64,000 bases of DNA from a virus, in IMG/VR virus record IMGVR_UViG_3300013307_000002, positions 1 to 64,000 of that record; one strand, 5' to 3'. The position numbers were made by a program, and so were the translations under genes. Of this stretch, positions 49,776-58,555 are shown one piece after another. The notes under the pieces were generated by a model. That model saw only the letters and a list, made by a program, of their open reading frames with translations. It was not told where the DNA came from and ran no database searches. The first letter of the stretch is position 1. Each line of letters starts with the position of its first letter.

Positions 49776-51025
49776 CTCGTATTGCTATCCTTCCTTATGG
49801 CCCATCTGACTCTTGTACTGCACTGCGTGATGCTCTTATTGCTCAGTTTGAAGGTGACAACACTACTTCTGTTCGTAAACTTCGTAGTGATAATAGCAGC
49901 ACTTTTCGTGGTCGTGCTGGTGATATCATCATCAACTATGGCAATCGTTCAGCCCCTGAAGAACGTTTCGGTAATGCCTTTGTCTTAAACAGTCAGGGTG
50001 CTCTGAGAAATGCAGCTAACAAGCTGAATGCCTTGAATACGATGCGTAATAACAACGTGTCAACTGTCCCATTCACTGTAAACTCAGAAGAAGCTCGTAT
50101 TTGGGCGGCATCTGGTTCAGTTGTATATGCTCGTACAACTTTGAATGGTCACTCTGGTGAAGGTATTGTTGTTGTCAATGCTAATAACATTGATGCTATG
50201 CCGGAAGCACCTCTGTACACCAAGGGTATTACTGGTCGTCGTCGTGAATGGCGTGTTCATGTTTTCGATGGTGTAATCACTCATGTTCAGGTTAAACGTC
50301 GTCGTAACGGTTATGCTGAAGATCCTAACTATCGTGATGATGTACGTAACCATCAAACTGGTTGGATTTATGCAACTGAAAACATCAACCCATCTCAGGC
50401 AGTTCTGCGTAATGCAGTGAATGCTGTTGCTTGTATGGGTCTTGACTTCGGTGCTGTTGATATCATCAGTCTTGGTGATGAAGCTTGGGTTCTGGAGGTT
50501 AATACTGCTCCGGGTCTTCAGGCAGAAACTACTATGACAGCTTTTGTCAATGCTCTAACTGCGAAAATTCATAACATTCGCTTCCGGGGTGCGCCTCAAA
50601 TGGTTATCACTCCAGCGTTCCAACTGGAACCAGAGGTACAGGAAGAAGATGCTTTTACTCCAGAAGAAATTGCTGCTGAAGAAGATGATCTTGCTGGTAG
50701 TTATGACCCAGAAGCCGCAGCCTTCTTTAATGCGGGAGCTTTTGGCACTGATCGTCCGGCAGCCATGTCAGCTCCTCAAGTACAAATGACTGCTGAAGGT
50801 ACTCTCCCTGAAGCAGAAACTCGCAATGTTCCAGATGGCTATTATCTTGCAAATATTCAGCGAATGGACGATCGTTCAACTGCAATGAATGTAATTGTGT
50901 GGGTTTCTAGTGGTCTTGTATATCGACACGGTTGGAACTCTCCGATTCGTCTGAGTCAAGTTCGTGGCCTTCGTGCCATCACCTCTGTAGTGTCTGGTAA
51001 CGAAACTGTAGCTGTTTCTGTATAA
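49772..51025 (+). CDS. ATP-grasp ligase (RimK-like)
   Basis: 417 residues. ATP-grasp residues: VVYARTTLNGHSGEGIVV (118-133), REWRVHVFDG (158-167), CMGLDFGAVDII (221-232), LEVNTAPGL (241-249, metal-binding Glu/Asn). Such enzymes add amino acids to a carboxylate through acyl-phosphate. The last 150 residues are an acidic, Ala-rich extension (PEEIAAEEDDLAGSYDPEAA) with a final beta domain. It joins amino acids or peptides in the same pathway as the amidoligases. Confidence 0.82.
   Translation: MTRIAILPYGPSDSCTALRDALIAQFEGDNTTSVRKLRSDNSSTFRGRAGDIIINYGNRSAPEERFGNAFVLNSQGALRNAANKLNALNTMRNNNVSTVPFTVNSEEARIWAASGSVVYARTTLNGHSGEGIVVVNANNIDAMPEAPLYTKGITGRRREWRVHVFDGVITHVQVKRRRNGYAEDPNYRDDVRNHQTGWIYATENINPSQAVLRNAVNAVACMGLDFGAVDIISLGDEAWVLEVNTAPGLQAETTMTAFVNALTAKIHNIRFRGAPQMVITPAFQLEPEVQEEDAFTPEEIAAEEDDLAGSYDPEAAAFFNAGAFGTDRPAAMSAPQVQMTAEGTLPEAETRNVPDGYYLANIQRMDDRSTAMNVIVWVSSGLVYRHGWNSPIRLSQVRGLRAITSVVSGNETVAVSV
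50530..50538 (+). other. TACTATGAC motif, site 6 (candidate nick site)
   Basis: Within the ATP-grasp gene; matches TACT/RTGMC with R = A. Confidence 0.42.
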
Positions 51026-51055
51026 CTTTTTAAACAACTTATTAAGGGTATTAGT

Positions 51056-51292
51056 ATGTCAATGGAAGACATTTTAGATCGCGGTTTTATGGAAGAAAAA
51101 GAGCCTATGATTGTCCACTCTCGCAAAGTTCTTAAAGGGCTTTGTGAAGAGTATGGAATCACCAATCAGCGTCGAGTTAGCAGCGAGTATTCAGCTTTCG
51201 TTACCTTCATGAATCGTGGTGATGAAGAAAGTGCTCGTCGTATGCTGACTCAGTGGCAAGAAGATGAAGCTGTAACTAAAATCCCTCACTAA
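51056..51292 (+). CDS. Small hypothetical protein
   Basis: 78 residues, charged helical (HSRKVLKGLCEEYGITNQRR). Unknown. A hairpin AGCCCG/CGGGCT follows at 51308. Confidence 0.52.
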   Translation: MSMEDILDRGFMEEKEPMIVHSRKVLKGLCEEYGITNQRRVSSEYSAFVTFMNRGDEESARRMLTQWQEDEAVTKIPH

Positions 51293-51337
51293 TAACTGAA
51301 ACAACAGCCCGGCGGTGTTCGGGCTTATGGAGTTCTT

Positions 51338-51526
51338 ATGGCTATTGTAACTGCTAAGAAAGTATTTACTGCACTGAATCCTGAAAATGGTCTTATGTTA
51401 GACATTGTTGCTAACAGCTTTATTCGTAATGGAGATCATTTTGAGTTTGCCGACAGTACAAGTATTATTGCTTTTATCCCTGATAATTTTATTGTGGCAC
51501 TGAAGGATAACATCGTAAATGAATAA
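51338..51526 (+). CDS. Small hypothetical protein
   Basis: 62 residues, hydrophobic/beta (FTALNPENGLMLDIVANSFI). RBS GGAG. Unknown. Confidence 0.5.
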   Translation: MAIVTAKKVFTALNPENGLMLDIVANSFIRNGDHFEFADSTSIIAFIPDNFIVALKDNIVNE

Positions 51527-51560
51527 TACAGCCAAGTAAGGCAAAAGTAATTAATTACTA

Positions 51561-51590
51561 CAAGGCATTCTTTTGAGTGCCTTGTGTTGA
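51561..51590 (+). terminator. Possible terminator
   Basis: CAAGGCA and TGCCTTG pair around ten bases; only a weak T-run follows. Confidence 0.42.
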
Positions 51591-51608
51591 TTATGTTGGA
51601 GAATACTT

Positions 51609-51761
51609 ATGTTGAAATACAGTATTCATGGAAGGATGGATAAGGATGATGATTGGCATTTTATTGGAGTCTTCTCTGAAGAGGAGTTGGAAGATAAAAT
51701 TGATTATTATCTAATCTTCTGGAGATACCTAAAGCGTCAAGCTTTTATAGGATATTTATGA
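51609..51761 (+). CDS. Small hypothetical protein
   Basis: 50 residues, acidic/aromatic (KDDDWHFIGVFSEEELEDKI). The ATG at 51609 follows GGAGAATA. Its stop overlaps the next ATG. Confidence 0.48.
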   Translation: MLKYSIHGRMDKDDDWHFIGVFSEEELEDKIDYYLIFWRYLKRQAFIGYL

Positions 51762-51937
51762 AAATCGGAAGTCCTGAACACAAGAAGTTTCAAGAAGAAA
51801 ATGGTCGTAAGCTCCGAGAAAGGCTTCAGAAAGAAGTTGAAGCCGGGCCAAAAAGTGATGGCATGTTTGACCGCTTATCACATAACTTTTCTTCAAATCT
51901 GTTAAATTCACTCAACACTCGTAAGGTAGTTAAATAA
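51758..51937 (+). CDS. Small hypothetical protein
   Basis: 59 residues, basic, helical (RKLRERLQKEVEAGPKSDG). Coupled both ways, to the gene before and to the GGCT gene after. Confidence 0.5.
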   Translation: MKIGSPEHKKFQEENGRKLRERLQKEVEAGPKSDGMFDRLSHNFSSNLLNSLNTRKVVK

Positions 51938-52338
51938 TGTCAGATGTTCAACTGGTAGCTGTATATGGATCACTTCGTTCAGGGATGCAGAACTTTCACG
52001 TTAACAATCGAGCTGGAGCTGCTCTGGTTGGTAAGGGTGCTACTGTAGATAACCACGATCTGTTTCGTTATGCAGGTTGCTACTTCCCATCAGTTTCTCT
52101 GGCACATTCAGAGTCAGGTAAACCTGTTGTAGTGGAAGTATTCGCCACAGATGAAGCAGGACTGACTGGCCCGTATGATGCTCTTGAGGGTTATCCAAAC
52201 TTCTATAATCGTACTCAGATTCCAGTTAAACTGGATGATGGTCGCGATGTTATGGCTTGGATTTATCACATTGATGAAGAGCAATCTGATCGTGTTGAAT
52301 CTGGTGATTGGGTTGAATATTGCAAAGGGGATAAATAA
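51937..52338 (+). CDS. Gamma-glutamylcyclotransferase-like protein
   Basis: 133 residues. GGCT/AIG2 fold: LVAVYGSLRSGMQN (6-19) with the phosphate-binding YGSL, and catalytic Glu84 (YDALEGYPNFY). The family removes gamma-glutamyl groups as 5-oxoproline. Together with amidoligase and ATP-grasp genes this suggests that gamma-glutamyl amides are made and trimmed. It overlaps the next gene by one base. Confidence 0.83.
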   Translation: MSDVQLVAVYGSLRSGMQNFHVNNRAGAALVGKGATVDNHDLFRYAGCYFPSVSLAHSESGKPVVVEVFATDEAGLTGPYDALEGYPNFYNRTQIPVKLDDGRDVMAWIYHIDEEQSDRVESGDWVEYCKGDK

Positions 52339-52517
52339 TGGGCTTAGTTAATCTGGAAACTTTAAACAGAATTAAAGAAGAAAGACGACAAGCTTATCTA
52401 TCTGGTAACTACGGGGTTTCTCAAGCTTTAAGGGCTTTAGATTCTGCTATCGCACAACTCGAACAGATAGATTTAGTGACCAAAAATCTTGAATTAAAGG
52501 TTGTTGAGAAAGGATAA
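52338..52517 (+). CDS. Small helical protein
   Basis: 59 residues, helical (NLETLNRIKEERRQAYLSGN). Unknown. Confidence 0.48.
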   Translation: MGLVNLETLNRIKEERRQAYLSGNYGVSQALRALDSAIAQLEQIDLVTKNLELKVVEKG

Positions 52518-52520
52518 CCT

Positions 52521-52724
52521 ATGTGCTCCAAAGTTGAAGAAGTAAGGCAGCTTCAACAAAAACTATGCTTCTTCAAATGGAAAATCCGTACATTCGAAAA
52601 ATACTGGTCAGAGCAAAAGCTGACCGGTTCAAGAAACACAATCGAATATGCGGAGAAGAGCATTAAAGCCTATGAAGCCGCCGCTGATACTTGTCTTAGG
52701 CGTATTGGCGAATTAATAGGATAA
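52521..52724 (+). CDS. Small helical protein
   Basis: 67 residues, helical with two Cys (KLCFFKWK, DTCLRRIG). Starts four bases after the previous gene. Unknown. Confidence 0.5.
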   Translation: MCSKVEEVRQLQQKLCFFKWKIRTFEKYWSEQKLTGSRNTIEYAEKSIKAYEAAADTCLRRIGELIG

Positions 52725-52760
52725 AGTAATTATGCTCATGGAACTCAAGGAGAGAAGAGC

Positions 52761-54557
52761 GTGAAAACAGATAAAGTAATCGTAGGTGATACAGCTTGTC
52801 CAGAATGTCGCTCTCATGGACGTGACAAGTCAGGCAATCACCTAATCCTTTTTCACAACACTCAGACAGATGAGCGGTGGGGCAAATGTGGTCGTTGTGG
52901 TCACTATGAGGTATTTGATAAGGGTAATATGCCTGAAGTCAAAGAGAAGAAGGAGCTAACTCCAGAAGAGCTTAAAGAGCTTTTGGATGAAGTTCTGGAA
53001 CTTCCTCAGAAAGACCTCACTGACAGATTGATTCCTAAATCTGTTGCTGAACGCTTCGGTGTTCGTATTGGTCTTAGTTGTGAAGATGGTCAGACCCCTG
53101 TAAGTTATTTCTTTCCTCGTGAGAAGGAAGGGGATATTCAGGGGTATGAAGTTAAAGGTATTGAACGTAAATATTTTTACTTCGTAGGTAATGTCAAAGA
53201 GTCTGATTTCTTTGGACTCTCTCAAGCACAGCGTGGCGATGTTTATAACAAGAAGCTTTTCATCTTTGAGGATGCTTTGAGTTGTATGTCTGGTTTCCAT
53301 GTCCTGACTCAGTTCACGACAGCCACTAACATCAAACCAGCTTGTGTTGCACTTCCAAACGGTGCAGGAAGCATCTCTTCAGTCATGTCTCGCAATCGTG
53401 AGTTTCTTAACGGCTTTGATGAAATTGTTATCTGTATGGATAATGATTCTGCTGGAGAGGAAGCTCTGATTAAAGGTCGTGCTCTTTATCCGAATGCCAA
53501 GTTTGCAAGGATTCCGAAAGGTATCTTTACTTACAAAGGTAATGAGAAAGAGATGAAGGATGCCAATGATATGCTTCTGGCAGGTCGTGGTCAGGAACTC
53601 TTTAACATTCTCAAGTATTCAGCGAAACGTGAATCTCCAGCAGGTTCTGTTACGGTGTTTGATTGCTTAGAGGATGCTCTAAAGAAACCTGAGTGGGGTA
53701 TTCCATATCCGTGGGAGACTCTGAACAACATGACCTTTGGTATTCGTTGGGGTGAGATGGTCGCTATTGGTGGCGGTGTAGGGTCTGGTAAGACTCTGAT
53801 TGCTCATGAACTAGTAGCGTGGCTTTGCCTCAAGCACGGATTTAATGGCGGTGGATTCTTCTTAGAAGAAAAAGTCGGCATGTCCGTTAAGAATATCGCT
53901 GGTAAAGCAGCAAGTATTCCATTCCATCGTCCAGATATCGAGTATGACCAAGATGTTCTGTACAACGAAGCTTTGAAGTTCGCTGATAAGTTCTTCCTGT
54001 ACGACAACTTTGGTCAGAATGACTGGAGTGATATTAAGCAGTGTATTCGTTTTTGGGTTGTTGAGAATGATTGTAAGTTTATTATTCTTGATAACATCAC
54101 AGCCCTTGTCTCACATCTTACTCCTTCAGAGATCAATACTGAGATTAGTAAGATTGCATCTGAGCTTGCTGGTATGTGTCAGGAACTGAACTTCACTGCT
54201 TTTGTTCTGTCTCACTTGAACTCACCAACATCAGGCAATCCTCATGAAGAGGGCGGTCAGGTTAAAGAGGTGCAGTTCACTGGTTCTCGTTCACTTATGC
54301 GTTGGTGCCAGTGCATCATCGGCTTTGAGCGTAACAAACAGGCAGATGGTAATGGAAAGAACTTGTCCTTGATTCGACTTCTCAAGGAACGTAACTATGG
54401 TCAGACAGGTATCTGTTATACCAAGTACGAACCAGCCACAGGGCGTCTCTTAGAGCGTACTGAGGAAGAAGTGGATGAAGGTAATCCTTTTGCTTGCATG
54501 GAAGATGTAATCGCAATGGAAGAAGGTGCGAAAGAGAATGACAAGTCTCCGTGGTAA
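52761..54557 (+). CDS. Primase-helicase (T7 gp4-like)
   Basis: 598 residues. N-terminal zinc finger CPEC (13-16) and CGRC (43-46) for primase template recognition, TOPRIM catalytic Glu170 (FEDALS) and MDNDSAG (226-232), linker, and the hexameric DnaB-like helicase domain with GGGVGSGKT (337-345). It would unwind the fork and make primers. GTG start after GGAGAG. It lies just before the exonuclease gene. Confidence 0.93.
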   Translation: MKTDKVIVGDTACPECRSHGRDKSGNHLILFHNTQTDERWGKCGRCGHYEVFDKGNMPEVKEKKELTPEELKELLDEVLELPQKDLTDRLIPKSVAERFGVRIGLSCEDGQTPVSYFFPREKEGDIQGYEVKGIERKYFYFVGNVKESDFFGLSQAQRGDVYNKKLFIFEDALSCMSGFHVLTQFTTATNIKPACVALPNGAGSISSVMSRNREFLNGFDEIVICMDNDSAGEEALIKGRALYPNAKFARIPKGIFTYKGNEKEMKDANDMLLAGRGQELFNILKYSAKRESPAGSVTVFDCLEDALKKPEWGIPYPWETLNNMTFGIRWGEMVAIGGGVGSGKTLIAHELVAWLCLKHGFNGGGFFLEEKVGMSVKNIAGKAASIPFHRPDIEYDQDVLYNEALKFADKFFLYDNFGQNDWSDIKQCIRFWVVENDCKFIILDNITALVSHLTPSEINTEISKIASELAGMCQELNFTAFVLSHLNSPTSGNPHEEGGQVKEVQFTGSRSLMRWCQCIIGFERNKQADGNGKNLSLIRLLKERNYGQTGICYTKYEPATGRLLERTEEEVDEGNPFACMEDVIAMEEGAKENDKSPW

Positions 54558-55074
54558 TAAAAAGATCTATGCGTTCGATATTGAATCCAACGGTCTGTAT
54601 GATGATATTACAACCGTTTGGTGTGTCTTTATCGAGGACATTCTCACAGGAGAGAAGTGGGGGTATCGCCCCCATGAGATTGAATTTGCTATTGAGAAAC
54701 TGAAAGATGCTGATATTCTCGTAGGGCATAACATCATTGACTACGACTTACCAGCTCTTGCTAAAGTTTATGGGCAGCTTAAGGGCTGCTCTTTCAATGT
54801 AGTAGATACTCTCTGCCTGAGTCGTTTTCTTCAACCAGACCGTAACTTTGAATCTCCTCCGGGACACTCCTTAAAATCTTGGGGTATCAGGTTAGGTGAT
54901 GCAAAAGGTGCTTATGGTGATGAAGTAGAAAACGCTTGGGACGTCTTCAGTGAGGAGATGTTTGAATATTGTGAGCAGGATGTTCACGTAACTGTTCTGC
55001 TGTACAAAACACTGTGTAGGGCGGCTGGTTATGATGTTGCAGACCCGCCGACTATCACTAATACGTTAAATTGA
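54538..55074 (+). CDS. Stand-alone 3'-5' exonuclease (DNA polymerase proofreading type)
   Basis: 178 residues. DnaQ/T7-polymerase exonuclease motifs: AFDIESNG (Exo I, about 13-20), [13 protein letters not shown] (Exo II), [13 protein letters not shown] (Exo III). This matches the N-terminal proofreading domain of T7-type DNA polymerase, but no polymerase domain follows within the window. The ATG at 54538 is preferred; a GTG at 54526 also exists. The polymerase is probably encoded further right. Confidence 0.85.
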   Translation: MTSLRGNKKIYAFDIESNGLYDDITTVWCVFIEDILTGEKWGYRPHEIEFAIEKLKDADILVGHNIIDYDLPALAKVYGQLKGCSFNVVDTLCLSRFLQPDRNFESPPGHSLKSWGIRLGDAKGAYGDEVENAWDVFSEEMFEYCEQDVHVTVLLYKTLCRAAGYDVADPPTITNTLN

Positions 55075-55090
55075 TTATTAGGATAATCCA

Positions 55091-55930
55091 ATGCAAGTAT
55101 GTTCTCTTGGAACCGCTCTAGCTTCTATTGCTCCAAATCAACGGCTTAATACGGGGATTGATTTCTTAAGACTTTTGAGGTCTGAAGGTATTTGTCCTTT
55201 AGGGGAAGGGTTATCCCCTGCTATCATGGGAGGTGCTCCCAGAGATGTGTTCTTTTCAGGAACTAACCCCAATGATATCGATATCTTCTTTTTTGCAAAC
55301 CTAAACTATCAGAGAGCCTCTTCTACAAGGGTTTTAAATAATCTGAAAGAGGATTTAATTGTTTGGTTGGAAGATCAAAACATTGACTACGAATCTCTTC
55401 TCAACGAAGCTAGTAGTGAATATGGAAACGAAAATCGATTCTTGGATATTATCTCTTTTAATTGGAGAGATACAAAGATCCAAGTAATGATTCCTAGTAG
55501 TCATCTTAATACCTCTGGTGATGTATTCTCTTTAGTTAATTCTATGCCGTTGTTCAGCTCAATAGCTGTCACTCAGGAGAATCTTGTTATTGCTAATACA
55601 TTCTTAGCTGCGTATAAGATGTCTGAAAGTAATCTGTATCCATTTACAAGTTATAAGGATGTTGCCTATATACGTAAAAAACGTCCTAATGGTAATTTAA
55701 TCCATGTATCATCAGGAGATGCTTTAAATTATTTAGCTTTTGGTGAGGATGCAAGGAGTGTGTATATTCCTCCTAGTGACCAAAGATCTCCAGAAATGAT
55801 TTACAGATCTTCTAATCCCGTAAGAAGAAGTGTGCTATCACGGAGAGAGATCTCTCGTAGATTCTCCGGGCCTGTTGCATCATCTTTCCGTGATACTTTG
55901 AGTGTCACAAGTTTGAATGAAACGCTTTAA
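55091..55930 (+). CDS. Nucleotidyltransferase-like protein
   Basis: 279 residues. The segment PAIMGGAPRDVFF followed by NPNDIDIFFFA matches the GG...RD...D.D motif of pol-beta/poly(A)-polymerase-type nucleotidyltransferases. The rest is a Ser/Arg-rich C-terminus (RRSVLSRREISRRFSG). It may add nucleotides to RNA (tRNA or mRNA ends) or nucleotidylate a protein. tRNA genes with encoded CCA do not require it. Confidence 0.65.
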   Translation: MQVCSLGTALASIAPNQRLNTGIDFLRLLRSEGICPLGEGLSPAIMGGAPRDVFFSGTNPNDIDIFFFANLNYQRASSTRVLNNLKEDLIVWLEDQNIDYESLLNEASSEYGNENRFLDIISFNWRDTKIQVMIPSSHLNTSGDVFSLVNSMPLFSSIAVTQENLVIANTFLAAYKMSESNLYPFTSYKDVAYIRKKRPNGNLIHVSSGDALNYLAFGEDARSVYIPPSDQRSPEMIYRSSNPVRRSVLSRREISRRFSGPVASSFRDTLSVTSLNETL

Positions 55931-55954
55931 TAATTTAAAACAAGGATGTTTATA

Positions 55955-56488
55955 ATGAGTTTATTAGGTTCTAAAGAATTACATGATGTAATCGATCAAG
56001 GTTTTCTGGATGCTAAGCATGAGTTTGTTAATGCAGCATCTATTGATATTCGTATTGGCGACACCATTCTGGTAGAAGTTGCTGCGAGTGGTGTTGTTGA
56101 TATTGATAAGAAAGAGAATCTTAACTGGAAAGAAGTTGTTATTCCAGATGAAGGTTATGTGGTGAAGCCCGGTGAGTTCTTCTTGGCTCATAGTGTTGAA
56201 GAGTTTAACCTCCCTGATAATATCAGTGGACAGTTTATTCTCCGTAGCTCTATGGCTCGTTGTGGTATGAATCACGCATTTGCCGGTTGGGTGGATGCAG
56301 GCTTCACTAAAAGTAAACTAACTTTTGAATTTTATAATATAACCCAGCATCATAGCTTGAGGATTAAGAAGGGGATGCGTGTTGGTCAAATGGTATTTTC
56401 TGAACACTCACCTGCTGGAGACCACTCATATGCTGTGAAAGGTAACTACAACAACAGTGCGAGTGTAAGAGCAAGTAATGGTGTTTGA
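55955..56488 (+). CDS. dcd: dCTP deaminase (Dcd/DUT family)
   Basis: 177 residues. Trimeric dUTPase-fold family: FILRSSMARCGM (about 95-106), GWVDAGFTKSKLTFEFYN (catalytic Glu about 125), RIKKGMRVGQMVFSE. It would convert dCTP to dUTP, supplying dUMP for thymidylate synthase; ThyX is encoded at 61471. Start at 55955 follows AAGGA. The HNH gene starts inside its last codons. Confidence 0.87.
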   Translation: MSLLGSKELHDVIDQGFLDAKHEFVNAASIDIRIGDTILVEVAASGVVDIDKKENLNWKEVVIPDEGYVVKPGEFFLAHSVEEFNLPDNISGQFILRSSMARCGMNHAFAGWVDAGFTKSKLTFEFYNITQHHSLRIKKGMRVGQMVFSEHSPAGDHSYAVKGNYNNSASVRASNGV

Positions 56489-56936
56489 TTTACCAGAAAT
56501 TAAAAGAAGGTTTGATTACCATCAAGATGGGTATTTGATCTGGAAAATTTCTCCTTCTAATAATGTAAAAGTGGGCGACATAGCTGGGTGTTTAAATAGG
56601 GATGGTTATTATAGAGTAACTATAAATAACAGAATTTACCTTCTTCATAGGATTATTTATTTTTGGCATCACGGAGTTCTTCCTGAACTTATTGACCATA
56701 AAGACAGGAATCCTTTGAATAATAAAATAGATAACCTGAGAAGCTCAGATAAAACAAGAAACGGCCTAAACAGAGGTGCTAATAAAAATAGCAAATCTGG
56801 CATAAAAGGTGTTTCATTTGATGTATCAAGAACTAAGTGGAAAGCTCAACTAAAAATCGGATCTAAAGTTTATTCTAAAAGGTTTGATAGTTGTGATGAT
56901 GCAGTAGCTTGGTTAGAAAATTTAAGGAAGGTATAA
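56478..56936 (+). CDS. HNH endonuclease with AP2-like domain
   Basis: 152 residues. HNH: LLHRIIYFWHHGVLPELIDHK, then DRNPLNNKIDNLRSSD; C-terminal AP2 DNA-binding domain (SGIKGVSFDVSRTKWKAQL). Typical of mobile homing endonucleases. It overlaps the 3' end of dcd by 11 bases. Its base use (AT-rich, AGA codons) differs from the flanking genes, a sign of transfer. Confidence 0.86.
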   Translation: MVFDLPEIKRRFDYHQDGYLIWKISPSNNVKVGDIAGCLNRDGYYRVTINNRIYLLHRIIYFWHHGVLPELIDHKDRNPLNNKIDNLRSSDKTRNGLNRGANKNSKSGIKGVSFDVSRTKWKAQLKIGSKVYSKRFDSCDDAVAWLENLRKV

Positions 56937-57133
56937 TGTCTCAAGTAAAAGTGTCAAAAGAAGATGGTCGCTATTTCATCCAAATCGATGAAGGGGAAAC
57001 TGGAGTAAATCTTTTTGTAAAAGAAGATACTCTTCCACTCTTACAAGAGGCTATCACCACTCAATTTAACTCAGAAATCGTTCTGGATGATTTTGTCCTA
57101 GACGATGATGACTGTGCGGGGTGCAAGATTTAA
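56936..57133 (+). CDS. Small acidic protein
   Basis: 65 residues ending in an acidic stretch (DDFVLDDDDCAGCKI). RBS GGAAGG. Overlaps the HNH stop. Unknown. Confidence 0.52.
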   Translation: MSQVKVSKEDGRYFIQIDEGETGVNLFVKEDTLPLLQEAITTQFNSEIVLDDFVLDDDDCAGCKI

Positions 57134-57390
57134 TGATTGTAAAAGATAGAAAGGGTGATTGGGTTGCTCGTATTTACACACAAAATCCCGGTGAGGACTT
57201 TAAGGTGATTTGTGAGCAGTATTATGCTACCAGAGCTGAAATGCGTGATGGTATTCAGTTGTGGAAAAAGCTAACAGCTAGCTCCACCACTAAAGTAAAA
57301 ATCAAAAGCTATCGAATTAAAATTTTAGGGGAGTCTATTGTCACCCCTATGGGCGTCTTCAACACAGTGGTATACAAAGAAGCTCGATAA
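57133..57390 (+). CDS. Small hypothetical protein
   Basis: 85 residues, beta-like (DWVARIYTQNPGEDFKVICE). The ATG overlaps the previous stop. Unknown. Confidence 0.5.
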   Translation: MIVKDRKGDWVARIYTQNPGEDFKVICEQYYATRAEMRDGIQLWKKLTASSTTKVKIKSYRIKILGESIVTPMGVFNTVVYKEAR

Positions 57391-57410
57391 TGGAAAAAAG
57401 GGTGGGACTT

Positions 57411-57438
57411 TTGTCCTGCCCTTTATAATGTATATAAT
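57411..57438 (+). promoter_or_regulatory. Promoter with phage-type TAATGTATA element
   Basis: TTGTCC, 16-base spacer, TATAAT (57433-57438) is a reasonable sigma70 promoter. The same stretch contains TAATGTATA (57426-57434), the -10 motif described for the phage sigma factor gp36 of phiEco32. It precedes the thioredoxin gene. Confidence 0.5.
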
Positions 57439-57472
57439 AGTATCTATGTACACATGAATAAGGATATTCAAA

Positions 57473-57730
57473 ATGGTATTGACTAAATTATATACTGATA
57501 GCTGCCAGCCTTGTAAGGATATGGCTCCTGTCATTGAAAAAGTTCTGGAAGATTTCCCTGAGATTGAATTTAAGGAAGTAAATGCTCGCACGGAAGAAGG
57601 TGCTGCTAAAGCGGCTGAGCTGGGTGTTCGTTCCGTTCCTACCCTGTTCCTTAATAATGACTATAAGCATAGCGGCCCAATGTCTGAATCTCAGCTAAGG
57701 TCGTGGCTTAGTAATTATCAAGGAGCATAA
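57473..57730 (+). CDS. Thioredoxin-like protein
   Basis: 85 residues, shorter than usual thioredoxin. Redox motif CQPC (11-14), cis-Pro region VRSVPTLFL, and helical C-terminus. Probably reduces a ribonucleotide reductase or modifies host redox state; could also be a processivity factor. Own promoter. Confidence 0.82.
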   Translation: MVLTKLYTDSCQPCKDMAPVIEKVLEDFPEIEFKEVNARTEEGAAKAAELGVRSVPTLFLNNDYKHSGPMSESQLRSWLSNYQGA

Positions 57731-58053
57731 TGATGATTGATCTCAGACAAGTTGCTCCTCCTGAAGAAGTCGTAGCCCAATCAAGGGTTATGCAAAAGTA
57801 TTATCACCGAGATATGCTAGGTCGTTATATCAAGAACCGAGATATTGTGGCTTGGTCTATCGGCAATCAAGGTTATCTGTTGAAGGTTCTCCAAGTAGTA
57901 GGAAGCACAGCTAAGCGTGTTAAAGTCTATGACCCTGAGAAGGGTAAGTCTAAGGATGTTTTACCAACTAACTGTATTGTGATCACACAGCAGGTGTTGG
58001 ATAATATTCAGAGAAACGTAGCTCATTCCGAAAACGTAGATGGAGATGTATAA
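57730..58053 (+). CDS. Hypothetical protein
   Basis: 107 residues, beta-rich central part (NRDIVAWSIGNQGYLLKVLQ). Two adjacent ATGs; RBS AGGAG. Overlaps its neighbours by one base each. Unknown. Confidence 0.55.
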   Translation: MMIDLRQVAPPEEVVAQSRVMQKYYHRDMLGRYIKNRDIVAWSIGNQGYLLKVLQVVGSTAKRVKVYDPEKGKSKDVLPTNCIVITQQVLDNIQRNVAHSENVDGDV

Positions 58054-58496
58054 TGATTGAAACTTCAATGGGTCGCCTTGATGCAATGCAAAATCTTATC
58101 AGTGGATATAATTCAGAGACAGACGTTCTTAATGATTTGTCTCGACATGCACTGACTGTATTAACTAATGCACATGTCGCTGAGTATAGCGATGATAAAT
58201 GTGATTTAATACATCAACTTATTGATGATTTTTCTTGTCACTACTCTAAAATTGCTCGTCGCCTTCAGATTAAAGGTCGAACTATGACCTTAAGCGACAT
58301 TCCTTGTTGCAGTTTCGTTTCAGAAGAAATGGTTATCCCTCAATTGCTCTCCTTAATTTCAGAAATGCGGGACTGCCTGCTCTCTGGTATTAATGTAATG
58401 AGTATAGGAGATAAATATATTCTAGGTGAAATTGCTGCTAAGTTAGATGATACTATCTATTGTCTATCTGAATGCTTAATGAACGACGATGAATAA
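58053..58496 (+). CDS. Hypothetical helical protein
   Basis: 147 residues, all-helical with several Cys. Terminator follows. Unknown. Confidence 0.55.
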   Translation: MIETSMGRLDAMQNLISGYNSETDVLNDLSRHALTVLTNAHVAEYSDDKCDLIHQLIDDFSCHYSKIARRLQIKGRTMTLSDIPCCSFVSEEMVIPQLLSLISEMRDCLLSGINVMSIGDKYILGEIAAKLDDTIYCLSECLMNDDE

Positions 58497-58507
58497 TTTC
58501 CTGAATT

Positions 58508-58532
58508 ACCCTGCATGATGCGGGGTTTTCTT
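58508..58532 (+). terminator. Terminator
   Basis: ACCCTGCA and TGCGGGGT pair around TGA, followed by TTTCTT. Confidence 0.75.
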
Positions 58533-58555
58533 GTCCTCAATATAAGGAGAGTAGC

